64,000 nt of DNA from Planctomycetaceae bacterium (GTDB lineage Bacteria > Planctomycetota > Planctomycetia > Pirellulales > Pirellulaceae): NCBI GenBank assembly GCA_020638995.1, contig JACKHM010000003.1, positions 248,001 through 312,000 on the forward strand, written 5' to 3'. Below, in pieces: positions 36,015 through 43,293 of this stretch. The first letter of the stretch is position 1. Every line of letters begins with the position of its first letter. The position numbers and the translations under genes were made by a program. The notes below the pieces were generated by a model. The model did not search any database. It saw only the letters and a list, made by a program, of their open reading frames with translations, and was not told where the DNA came from.

Positions 36015-36686
36015 TTATTCCTCCCCAGCGCTGATTGCCGCGCCGATGTAGACGGTAGATAGAATCGCAAAGATGTAAGCTTGCAGCAAACCGATCAGCA
36101 GGTCGAGCGCCATGATCGGCGTGGGTACAAGAAAGCCAGCTAGTGCGACGAGTAAGGCGACTACCAAGTGCCCGGACATTATATTGCCAAACAGACGAAC
36201 TGCTAACGCCAGCGTACGTGATAACTCAGAGATAACGTGCAGCGGCATTAGCAGAGGATTGGGGCGAAAGTACCGTCTAACATAGTTCCGAAATCCGTTG
36301 GCATGAATTCCGGCAATCGGAACGCTCAAAAACACCACAACCGCTAAGGCTGCCGTCGTCGCTAAATTGCCAGTCGCCGGATGCACTCCAGGCAATTGGC
36401 CTGCGAAATTGCAGCACGCAATGAACAAGAACAAACTGCCTGCCAACGTGGCAACAGCGGAATGACGGCGTCCGACGATGTCTGCGACCAGAGCATCTGA
36501 AGTCTCTACGATGGTGAATGCCACCAGCGCCATCCAGTGTCGCGGACGAGAAGTCGCGAACAGTCGGAGAATGGCGGCAAAGCCGATCAGCGCAACGGTG
36601 ACAATCAAGGATGTGATCATCGTCTCAGTCACCGGTATCGGCCCAAGTTGCAAGAGGACCGGATCCTCAAAGATGCGAAGATGCAT
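36015..36686 (-). CDS. atpB: N-ATPase a subunit
   Basis: A 223-residue membrane protein forming the ion half-channels. The essential stator arginine is Arg164 in LALAVRLFGNIMSGH. Five membrane helices can be traced, ending in AYIFAILSTVYIGAAIS. NFAGQLPGVHPATGNLATT is the conserved periplasmic loop region. It is shorter than E. coli subunit a, as is normal for N-ATPases. It lies 13 bp after atpR and 6 bp before atpE. Confidence 0.93.
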   Translation of the reverse strand: MHLRIFEDPVLLQLGPIPVTETMITSLIVTVALIGFAAILRLFATSRPRHWMALVAFTIVETSDALVADIVGRRHSAVATLAGSLFLFIACCNFAGQLPGVHPATGNLATTAALAVVVFLSVPIAGIHANGFRNYVRRYFRPNPLLMPLHVISELSRTLALAVRLFGNIMSGHLVVALLVALAGFLVPTPIMALDLLIGLLQAYIFAILSTVYIGAAISAGEE

Positions 36687-36699
36687 GTGCGTTACTCCA

Positions 36700-36987
36700 T
36701 TAATCGTTGGGAGGCGTCACAGAAGAGGAGGCCACCCAATATTCTTGATCTAGGCACAGCAAACCGCAGACCGTTAGAAAACCCGCCACCCAGCCAATGG
36801 CTGCTGCGAGAATCGCACCAGCAAATGCGGAGGCTAACAAGCAAGTTGCGACGACGCCGATCCGGATGATACAGAGCGCCGGAGCCCAGATCGTCAGTCG
36901 TGCCGTCGCTCGACGTAACAACTTCGCGTGCATTGCTCCCGACACAGCGCCCGCTACGAGCCACAATATCTCTGGAGCTTCAATCAT
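36700..36987 (-). CDS. atpR: N-ATPase subunit AtpR
   Basis: A 95-residue membrane protein with three predicted helices (ILWLVAGAVSGAMHA, IIRIGVVATCLLASAFAGAI, and IGWVAGFLTVCGLL). The position between atpQ and atpB and the size match AtpR, a gene unique to N-ATPase operons whose role, perhaps in ring assembly or regulation, is not settled. Its ATG overlaps the atpQ stop by 8 bp, showing translational coupling. Identification rests mostly on context. Confidence 0.8.
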   Translation of the reverse strand: MIEAPEILWLVAGAVSGAMHAKLLRRATARLTIWAPALCIIRIGVVATCLLASAFAGAILAAAIGWVAGFLTVCGLLCLDQEYWVASSSVTPPND

Positions 36988-37270
36988 GTTTCGGGGTCAC
37001 CGACTTCCAGGCTGCAAAGCAGCCGATAAGAATTCCTGCCATCATCAGAATCAACGTGTAACGAAGGCCTGTATTGAATTGCGCATCCAAGTATCGTCCA
37101 AAAATCGTTCCTCCTACGGAGCCGATCGCGATTGGCCAGCCGACCATACCCAGCACGCCTAGCGACCGCCAAAAGCTTTGGTGGCCAGTTTCGCGCCGCG
37201 CTAGACGCGATGCGTCGCGACTGACGGCGGTACGGGGGTCGGTGCGGGGGGGGGGACTACTTTCTCGCAT
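36980..37270 (-). CDS. atpQ: N-ATPase subunit AtpQ (AtpI/AtpZ-like)
   Basis: A 96-residue protein with a hydrophilic N-terminus and two membrane helices (LGMVGWPIAIGSVGGTIFGRY and YTLILMMAGILIGCFAAW), as in the AtpI/AtpZ family thought to help c-ring assembly or Mg2+ supply. Its ATG shares a base with the atpC stop (TAATG). Codons 6-9 contain a run of ten C on the coding strand, an odd feature that would shift the frame if it slipped. Confidence 0.82.
   Translation of the reverse strand: MRESSPPPRTDPRTAVSRDASRLARRETGHQSFWRSLGVLGMVGWPIAIGSVGGTIFGRYLDAQFNTGLRYTLILMMAGILIGCFAAWKSVTPKHD
37246..37255. repeat. G10 homopolymer inside atpQ
   Basis: Ten consecutive G on the plus strand, coding for Ser-Pro-Pro-Pro-Arg near the atpQ N-terminus. 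It is a possible slippage site. Confidence 0.85.
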
Positions 37271-37689
37271 TAAGGTTTGTCTTTCACCGTTGCAATCCCT
37301 TCCTCTCCCTGATGCAGTTCCTGCAAGATCCGTGTTTCCAGTCGGCCCAAGGCGCGACGCACTTCCATCTCTTCGCTTGGCGCAGACAGCAACACGTCCA
37401 ACTGTCGCGAAACCGAACTGACATCGTCGCCGACTACCGCGAGAGGCGTTAATAGGCTGGCCGATGTTCCGCCGATGTGGAGTAAACCGCCAGCAGTTCC
37501 TGCATATTGCAATCCGTCTTCAAGCCGCATTAAGATCAATCCGGCCTCGATTGCCAATACGGTCGGTTCGCTTTTTGGACGCAGTCCCACTTGCCCGGAA
37601 CTTGTGGGCACGCGGAGCGAGATCACATCCCGATCAACAATCACTTGACTTGGCGTGCGAATTGTCACATGCAGTGTCCGTTTCGGCAT
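37270..37689 (-). CDS. atpC: N-ATPase epsilon subunit
   Basis: A 139-residue F1 epsilon subunit. The N-terminal beta sandwich begins LHVTIRTPSQVIVDRDVISL, matching the family; SGQVGLRPKSEPTVLAIEAG is the conserved loop; the C-terminus is a helical pair (RRALGRLETRILQELHQ). It couples gamma to the c ring. It starts 7 bp after atpD. In N-ATPases epsilon follows beta directly, as seen here. Confidence 0.9.
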   Translation of the reverse strand: MPKRTLHVTIRTPSQVIVDRDVISLRVPTSSGQVGLRPKSEPTVLAIEAGLILMRLEDGLQYAGTAGGLLHIGGTSASLLTPLAVVGDDVSSVSRQLDVLLSAPSEEMEVRRALGRLETRILQELHQGEEGIATVKDKP

Positions 37690-37696
37690 GATGACC

Positions 37697-39112
37697 TCAC
37701 GTCTGCCGGCCTGTTACTGAAAGTTCATCTAGCGATCCCACCATAAAAAATCGCTCTTCCGATATCGAATCGTAGCGACCCTCAAGAATCGCCTCGACCC
37801 CATCAACCGTCGCCGCTACGGGAACATTCCTCCCGGGCATCCCCGTAAACGACTCGGCGACGAAAAACGGTTGTGTGAGAAAGTTCCGCAATTTGCGTGC
37901 GCGACCAACTAACTGCCGGTCTTCGGCGGAAAGTTCATCGATCCCCAACATCGAGATCAAATCCTTCAACTCCTCGTAACGTCCCAAGCATCTTCGCGCC
38001 TCTTGTGCAACATCGTAGTGGCGTTGGCCGACAATTGCTGGATCGAGCGATTTCGAGGACGAAGCGAGCGGATCAACCGCCGGATATAAACCTTCGGCTG
38101 CCACATCGCGAGAGAGCACCAGGGAACTGTCCATGAACCAAAACGCGTGCGTGATTGCTGGATCTGAATAGTCGTCGGCAGGAACATAAATGGCCTGTAC
38201 AGAGACCATGTCACCATGGATCGTGGCTGTAATGCGCTCTTCGAGCGCAGCGATGTCCGCAGCCAGCGTCGGTTGGTAACCCACGCGTGACGGTAACCGC
38301 CCCAACAAACCGGAGACTTCCATGCCAGCCTGGACGTGCCGATATACATTGTCGACAAGGAACAAGACGTTTTTCTTTTCTACGTCGCGGAAATGTTCGG
38401 CTACCGAAAGCGCAGCAAGGCCAACGAGAAACCTTGCACCGGGCGGTTCCTTCATCTGGCCAAAGACCATGGCCGTTCGATCCATGAATCCTCGCTCACG
38501 CAATTCTTGCCACAATTCGAGTCCCTCGCGCGATCGCTCGCCAATTCCGGCAAACACAGCAATGCCATCTAAACTGGCGACGGCATTGTGAATGAACTCG
38601 GTCAGAACAATGGTCTTGCCCACACCAGCGCCGCCAAACACCGCGACTCTTCCGCCTTGAGTAAAAGGACAGAATAGATCAATTACTTTGATACCGGTCG
38701 GATACAAATCGCCCAAGCCACGACAGTCAGAGGGCAAAGGCGGCGCCCGGTACAAGGGCGACGACTCGTCCCACGATAATTCTGCTCCACCGTCCAGCGG
38801 TCGCCCGCGAAGGTCGATCACGCGACCTACCAATTGTTTTCCGACGGGAATTCGTAGCGGCAATCCTCGCGAGGTGACCGTAGCCCCTCGCCTGACTCCG
38901 AGTGTGCTTTCGGTTGCAATCGCTCGCACGGAAGAGACCCCGAGGTGCGAATGGACTACGGCAGTGATCGCTCCATCGTTATCAAGTTCGCAGTTCAGCG
39001 CTGCATCGATCGGAGGTAGTCCGTCTTCAAACCAGCAATCTAGCACCGTGCCTCGCACCGCGCTGACGCGTCCCAGCATCGTTTTTGCGTTTTGAGCACT
39101 TTGATCCGACAA
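37697..39112 (-). CDS. atpD: N-ATPase beta subunit
   Basis: The 471-residue catalytic F1 subunit. The P-loop is VFGGAGVGKTIVL (Gly160-Thr167), IGERSREGLELW follows with the catalytic Glu region, and NVLFLVDNVYRHVQAGMEVS is the Walker B area (here VDNVYRH in place of the more usual DNIFRF). PADDYSDPAITHAF and LASSSKSLDPAIVG are conserved. It is the first ATPase gene, 3 bp after a methyltransferase gene on the same strand. Confidence 0.96.
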   Translation of the reverse strand: MSDQSAQNAKTMLGRVSAVRGTVLDCWFEDGLPPIDAALNCELDNDGAITAVVHSHLGVSSVRAIATESTLGVRRGATVTSRGLPLRIPVGKQLVGRVIDLRGRPLDGGAELSWDESSPLYRAPPLPSDCRGLGDLYPTGIKVIDLFCPFTQGGRVAVFGGAGVGKTIVLTEFIHNAVASLDGIAVFAGIGERSREGLELWQELRERGFMDRTAMVFGQMKEPPGARFLVGLAALSVAEHFRDVEKKNVLFLVDNVYRHVQAGMEVSGLLGRLPSRVGYQPTLAADIAALEERITATIHGDMVSVQAIYVPADDYSDPAITHAFWFMDSSLVLSRDVAAEGLYPAVDPLASSSKSLDPAIVGQRHYDVAQEARRCLGRYEELKDLISMLGIDELSAEDRQLVGRARKLRNFLTQPFFVAESFTGMPGRNVPVAATVDGVEAILEGRYDSISEERFFMVGSLDELSVTGRQT

Positions 39113-39115
39113 CAG

Positions 39116-39817
39116 CTAAGTCCCTTTTACGCCTTTTACGACTTCAACGGCAACCCACATGTGCTCAATACTTTGATCCGCAATCGTAAAGCCAGCTGCT
39201 TCTAGTGCTCGACTTACGAAAATGGGGCGACAGTCCATCAGGTTTGGAAAATGTTTGTGAGTCCACTCGTAGGCTTTCATCACAAGGCCCTGCCGCCCTT
39301 CCTTCGACAGCCCGACGACTACCAAACGCCCAGACGTCCGAAGCACACGTCGCCATTCCGTCAGTACGGAAGGAAGGTCTGGCGTATCAAACAGTTCGAG
39401 CGTGAAGCTGGTAAAAATGCCGTCAACCGATTCAGATTCGTACGGCAAATGCGCGGCATCACCACAGTCCAACCGCACACGATCCGCGAGACCTTCGCGT
39501 TCGGCGAGCTGTTGCGCAATGCCTTGCATATTTTGCGAGAGATCAATCCCCCAAACTTCTCCATCAGGTCCAACTGCCTTCGCCAAGTCGACGATGCAAT
39601 GGCCCGTCCCGTAACCAATTTCGAGGATTCGCTCGTTTGACTGAGCAGCCAGCATCCGTAGCCCAGCTTCGCGCATCGGCTGCTCCGACCTCTCGGCGAG
39701 CAGATCATAGACCCGAGCGATCTTGTCATAGAAGGCCCGCGTTTCGTCCTTCGTCTGGAAAACACGAGACACGCCCGGTTCGTAGTGCTCGGCATCGTAG
39801 TGTTCGACATTCGTCAT
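39116..39817 (-). CDS. UbiE-like SAM-dependent methyltransferase
   Basis: A 233-residue soluble class I methyltransferase. The SAM site is ERILEIGYGTGHCIVDLA with the acidic VWGIDLSQNM; motif IV is SVDGIFTSFTLELFDTP, and LRTSGRLVVVGLSKEG is motif VI. It resembles the UbiE/MenG family. Its stop is 3 bp before atpD, so it should be the first gene of the N-ATPase transcript. The substrate, and whether the link with the ATPase is functional, are unknown. Confidence 0.86.
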   Translation of the reverse strand: MTNVEHYDAEHYEPGVSRVFQTKDETRAFYDKIARVYDLLAERSEQPMREAGLRMLAAQSNERILEIGYGTGHCIVDLAKAVGPDGEVWGIDLSQNMQGIAQQLAEREGLADRVRLDCGDAAHLPYESESVDGIFTSFTLELFDTPDLPSVLTEWRRVLRTSGRLVVVGLSKEGRQGLVMKAYEWTHKHFPNLMDCRPIFVSRALEAAGFTIADQSIEHMWVAVEVVKGVKGT

Positions 39818-39889
39818 GGATAGCTCTCCGGCCTCGTCGATCGAGCAGCATCTACTCGTATTGCGCTAAATGTACTCAGGCACACCTTA

Positions 39890-39987
39890 GGAACACGGGA
39901 AAAATAACTTCGGCGAAACCAAAGTAGCCATCACACTCCGTGGGATGATTAGCAGAAGATATAGCGAAGTTGTTTTTCCCGTGTTCC
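39890..39987. mobile_element. 98-bp MITE-like element with TTA target duplication
   Basis: Terminal inverted repeats of 23 bp, ggaacacgggaaaaataact... and its reverse complement, differ at one base. The element is flanked on both sides by TTA (39887-39889 and 39988-39990), a likely target duplication. It has no coding capacity, so it would need a transposase in trans. The surrounding gap (39818-40271) holds no intact gene. Confidence 0.75.
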
Positions 39988-40271
39988 TTAGTCCTCGTTT
40001 CATCGTACCAGTTGCCGGTACAAGAAAGATTCATTGATGAATCTCCTCCTGCAACCGACCGTCTCTTACGCACCGCTACTACAGCAAACAGCGCGCCGGC
40101 GTGCGTTGCATGATACTCCCCGCGCGCTACGCCGGGCAACATACACGCAACCCATACATCGGGTCGCAGTGTTCTTCGGCACGCGAGATGCATTACCTGT
40201 GGTGCTGCCTTGTTCAGTAGTTACGAGCGCGATTGATCAGAATGTCAGCCACCTAGTAGAGGAGCGATGTC

Positions 40272-40463
40272 ATGGTTAGCTTCGCTATCGTGGAACTTGA
40301 CGACGGACTAACCGTCGCGACGATTAATCCCGGACAATCTCCAGAAGACGCTGCTGTTGCGATTCACGGAGTCTTAATTGATGCCGGGCCATATGCAACC
40401 TACGAAGATGCCTGTGATGCATTAGACGAATTGAATTGTGAAGACGATGACGACCGGCAATGA
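40272..40463 (+). CDS. Small acidic hypothetical protein
   Basis: A 63-residue protein with a good gaggag site 7 bases before its ATG. It begins with a beta-strand pattern (MVSFAIVELDDGLTVATI) and continues with GQSPEDAAVAIHGVLIDAG, with the acidic tail CEDDDDRQ. It lacks a signal peptide and no family was recognised. It lies 284 bp after the MITE and is convergent with pcm. The ribosome-binding site and acidic compact composition make it probably real. Confidence 0.6.
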   Translation: MVSFAIVELDDGLTVATINPGQSPEDAAVAIHGVLIDAGPYATYEDACDALDELNCEDDDDRQ

Positions 40464-40580
40464 TTCGCTCTTCGAGATGAGTTTTTCGCAGAACCTGGTA
40501 CATCGCAGATGGTCAAATCTGTTCTCGAAAAGCCAGTCGCGGTGAATGCCTCGCAGCAGTACAGTCGCCACGCGACGTGG

Positions 40581-41384
40581 CTATGGCGACTCCCAACCTT
40601 GATCTCCAATCAGCGGGACAAACGCAAATCTCCCCAAATCGTCAGCGATTACTTCGCCACGCTTGCGATATATTCGGTACAGATGCTGGCTCGACTTCTG
40701 CTGCCCGATCGGGATCACGATACGTCCACCATCGGTGAGTTGGTCGACATATGCGGAAGGCAGACACTTTCCGGCTGCGGTCACGATGATCGCGTCGAAC
40801 GGAGCCTCGTGTGGGAGCCCAAGGGAACCGTCCCCGATGTGAACATGAACATTTCCAAAATCTAGTTTCTTCAGTAACTCGCACGCGCGATGTGCGAGCG
40901 CCGGGAGTCGTTCGATCGTGTGAACTTCAGCGACAAGCACCGAAAGCACGGCAGCCCCATATCCCGACCCCGTGCCGACTTCAAGGACTTTTTCCTCGCC
41001 TCGCAGCTGGGCTGCTTGAGCCATATAAGCAACAGTATAAGGCTGTGAAATCGTCTGTCCCGCCCCGATCGGCTGTGGCCAATCTCCATAAGCATCCGCT
41101 TGCAGAACTTCCGGCACAAATTCCTCACGCGGCACAAATAGCATTGCTTCGAGGACTCGCTCGTCGCAAATACCACGAGCTCGCAGTTGCGAGTCGACCA
41201 TGCTCTGCCGGAGTTTGGCGAATTCGTTCGTTGTAGGGGACACGGATATCGGTAGGCTCTGATAGTGTGACTCTTGAACCGTAAGGGTCTCTGGCGTTCT
41301 GCGTATAGCACCACGTCCGCTCGCAGCGAACCGGGATCGCACCAGCCATTTTCGCGGGGACTCCTTATAGATAGTAACGCACAT
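40581..41384 (-). CDS. pcm: Protein-L-isoaspartate O-methyltransferase
   Basis: Pcm methylates abnormal isoaspartyl residues to start their repair. The conserved core runs from RQSMVDSQLRARGICDERVL through AGQTISQPYTVAYMAQ (substrate binding) and VLEVGTGSGYGAAVLSVL (SAM site) to VPIGQQKSSQHLYRIYRKRG. The 267-residue frame has about 50 extra N-terminal residues. The best ribosome-binding site, an aaggag, precedes an ATG at 41349 in a different frame, so the true start is uncertain. It diverges from hsp20. Confidence 0.9.
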   Translation of the reverse strand: MCVTIYKESPRKWLVRSRFAASGRGAIRRTPETLTVQESHYQSLPISVSPTTNEFAKLRQSMVDSQLRARGICDERVLEAMLFVPREEFVPEVLQADAYGDWPQPIGAGQTISQPYTVAYMAQAAQLRGEEKVLEVGTGSGYGAAVLSVLVAEVHTIERLPALAHRACELLKKLDFGNVHVHIGDGSLGLPHEAPFDAIIVTAAGKCLPSAYVDQLTDGGRIVIPIGQQKSSQHLYRIYRKRGEVIADDLGRFAFVPLIGDQGWESP

Positions 41385-41456
41385 CTTATGCCGACACAGA
41401 TTCTAAAAACCAATCGATCCTCGGTCGCGTAGAAAAAATAGAGAGACAAACAAAAG

Positions 41457-41478
41457 CGGCTGGCGCGGGAGCCAGCCG
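41457..41478 (+). promoter_or_regulatory. Hairpin in the hsp20 5' leader
   Basis: A perfect 8-bp stem cggctggc/gccagccg with a 6-base loop (gcggga), ending 13 bp before the aaggagg ribosome-binding site of hsp20. Leaders of small heat-shock genes often carry RNA thermometers, but the ribosome-binding site itself is not clearly paired here. Confidence 0.4.
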
Positions 41479-41503
41479 AGAATCAGCGGAAAGGAGGTGT
41501 GTG

Positions 41504-41974
41504 ATGTTACGCTCACTAGTTCCAAGAAGAGAGAGGTCATTGCGACCGACCGGTGATCGTTTCACTGGCATGTTTGGTCAATTGGAGCAGGAGATGCGCG
41601 ACCTCATGGAGAACTTCTGGGGTGATGGCGGCCAACTCGCCACAACGAATTTCGTTCCCAGCGTAGATGTGGTTGAGAACGAAAAAGAGTTCGAGGTAAC
41701 CGTCGATCTGCCAGGCTTGAAACCTGAGGAAGTGAAGGTCGAGTTCCAAGATGGCGCACTGTGGATCACGGGCGAGAGGAAGGAAGAGAAAGAGGAGAAG
41801 GAGAAGACCTACCACCGGATCGAACGGAGTTATGGCGAGTTCCGGCGTGTATTGCCTCTGGGTTCAATGGTGAAGGAAGGCGAGATCGAGGCCAAGTTCA
41901 CCAACGGGGTCCTGAAGGTCTCCGTCCCGAAATCCGAGGAAGTCAGGACCAAACGCATTGAAGTTAAGTCTTGA
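41504..41974 (+). CDS. Small heat-shock protein, Hsp20/alpha-crystallin
   Basis: A 156-residue ATP-independent chaperone that holds unfolding proteins. The alpha-crystallin domain (about 44-140) has VENEKEFEVTVDLPGLKPEE, LWITGERKEEKEEKEK, YGEFRRVLPLGSMV and NGVLKVSVPKSEE. The C-terminal I-x-I motif is replaced by KRIEVKS. A strong aaggagg site precedes the ATG at 41504; the GTG 3 bp earlier is too close. A perfect 12-bp terminator follows. Confidence 0.94.
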   Translation: MLRSLVPRRERSLRPTGDRFTGMFGQLEQEMRDLMENFWGDGGQLATTNFVPSVDVVENEKEFEVTVDLPGLKPEEVKVEFQDGALWITGERKEEKEEKEKTYHRIERSYGEFRRVLPLGSMVKEGEIEAKFTNGVLKVSVPKSEEVRTKRIEVKS

Positions 41975-41984
41975 CATGAATTTG

Positions 41985-42013
41985 AACCCGGCTCGGAGGT
42001 TCCGAGCCGGGTT
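41985..42013 (+). terminator. Terminator of hsp20
   Basis: A perfect 12-bp stem, aacccggctcgg and ccgagccgggtt, with a 5-base loop, 10 bp after the hsp20 stop, followed by the moderately T-rich tgtctcgtc. Confidence 0.85.
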
Positions 42014-42080
42014 TGTCTCGTCGCAACGGAGAGCGATATTCCGGTTGTAGGAGTATGAAAGTTGCACAGGAGTAAACACC

Positions 42081-42260
42081 ATGACTCTGCTCGATTGGTT
42101 GCGAAAGCTTGGAATTGTGCGTTTTGGACAAGAATCCGCCGTCTATCGTAATGCCGCGGAACGTCCGCTAAGTTTGCAGCAAGATGATATCTTCAACTCG
42201 GAGAAAGATGTACTCGTAGCACACCAGCAAAGCGAGCCCAAACCATCGCCACAAAAGTAG
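42081..42260 (+). CDS. Small hypothetical protein, 59 residues
   Basis: A short gene with a clear aggag site 8 bases before its ATG. The product begins MTLLDWLRKLGIVRFGQESA, an amphipathic helix, then continues QQDDIFNSEKDVLVAHQ and ends with a proline/lysine-rich tail. No signal peptide and no recognised family. It lies 68 bp after the hsp20 terminator on the same strand, so it has its own promoter or is expressed by readthrough. Confidence 0.55.
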   Translation: MTLLDWLRKLGIVRFGQESAVYRNAAERPLSLQQDDIFNSEKDVLVAHQQSEPKPSPQK

Positions 42261-42331
42261 CCCATCACTATTTGAGGCATGATTCGTAGCATCAACTCCT
42301 CGGCGCGACACCACGTAGACGATTCGGTACT

Positions 42332-42979
42332 TTAGCGATGCAACGAGTCGATCTCTGCTTGGAGCCGCTCGGCGTCGAGTTCCGCAAATGCGGGTACCGT
42401 TTTCAGAGCCCTCGTTGTCGGAAACACGTGCGCGTCCGCAGGAAACGCCGCGAGATTCGACGCAGTCGTTAGGTTCTCCAGCAAGTGCCTACCGACCAGA
42501 TGACACATTGCGGTGGTGATTTGGGCAGGTGTTTTGGAAAGATATTCCGCGACATCTCCGACCGTCATTCGGAACTCCAAATCATTGTCGAGATGAATAA
42601 CCGCGGATTCGACGACCGCGGATAGAATGTCGTTCTCGAGTTTGGTTAGGTCTCGCTCTGAACCAGCGTCTCCGGAATCCGTTTCTAGAGGGAGTGTCTC
42701 GTCTAGCGGGTTGCAAGCATGGCAAAGTCTCGGCTCGTAACCCGCTTGTTCGAGAGCCCAATCGGTTAGCTCAGTGTGATTTTCCGCGCAGGCCTTAACC
42801 TTTCCTCGCGTCGTCCAGTGGGTTCGCTTACTCTTCGACTTTCGAATCTCAGGACAGATTGCCCGGTGCAACGTCATGTTTCGCTTTGTCGCCTTCCGTC
42901 GCGTATCTAGCACGAACCCATCCCGATGCCTCCGGATCCACGAAACGTACACCGGATCGTCATTTAGAATAATGATCAT
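42332..42979 (-). CDS. Hypothetical protein with winged-helix-like C-terminus
   Basis: A 215-residue protein; the ATG at 42979 was chosen because residues before it look non-coding. Residues 1-90 form a compact domain (DDPVYVSWIRRHRDGFVLDT, then LHRAICPEI, KACAEN and LCHACNP) with a possible zinc ligand set. I recall similar DGFVLNTRR...LHRASC domains in bacterial proteins of unknown function. Residues 125-195 resemble a winged helix (RMTVGDVAEYLSKTPAQITT). A role in DNA binding is a guess. Confidence 0.65.
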   Translation of the reverse strand: MIIILNDDPVYVSWIRRHRDGFVLDTRRKATKRNMTLHRAICPEIRKSKSKRTHWTTRGKVKACAENHTELTDWALEQAGYEPRLCHACNPLDETLPLETDSGDAGSERDLTKLENDILSAVVESAVIHLDNDLEFRMTVGDVAEYLSKTPAQITTAMCHLVGRHLLENLTTASNLAAFPADAHVFPTTRALKTVPAFAELDAERLQAEIDSLHR

Positions 42980-43293
42980 TTTGAAGCGTTCACCATGCGG
43001 ACTCCTGCGTCTAATATTTGCCCGCAAGTTGAGTGCCGCACAATCGAACGCGGCGATCGGAGCGATTTCAGTAATCTCGGTCAGGACGGTGATCGAATTG
43101 CGCGCGTACCCGCGCATGCAGTGTACAATCAGCGACCAGTCAAACCGGGGAAACGGAGAAGTTCGCGAGCTATGACAAATCCACATATGCGAGAACTCAT
43201 GTGCATTCTCCTGCTACAATCGGGAGAAAGAACCGTTTCACGAACGTAGGAAACTAAGCTATCCATCCGAAATCGTCTCTCAGGAGTCGTAAC
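42980..43293. other. Intergenic region, no gene recognised
   Basis: Between the divergent hypothetical and beta-helix genes. The minus strand is open here and would extend the hypothetical protein by 69 residues, but the composition is unlike protein. It ends with the caggag ribosome-binding site of the beta-helix gene. Confidence 0.45.

Noticed and set aside
39876..40193. 105-codon minus-strand frame across the MITE
   Set aside because: It crosses the mobile element's inverted end and has no protein-like pattern or ribosome-binding site.
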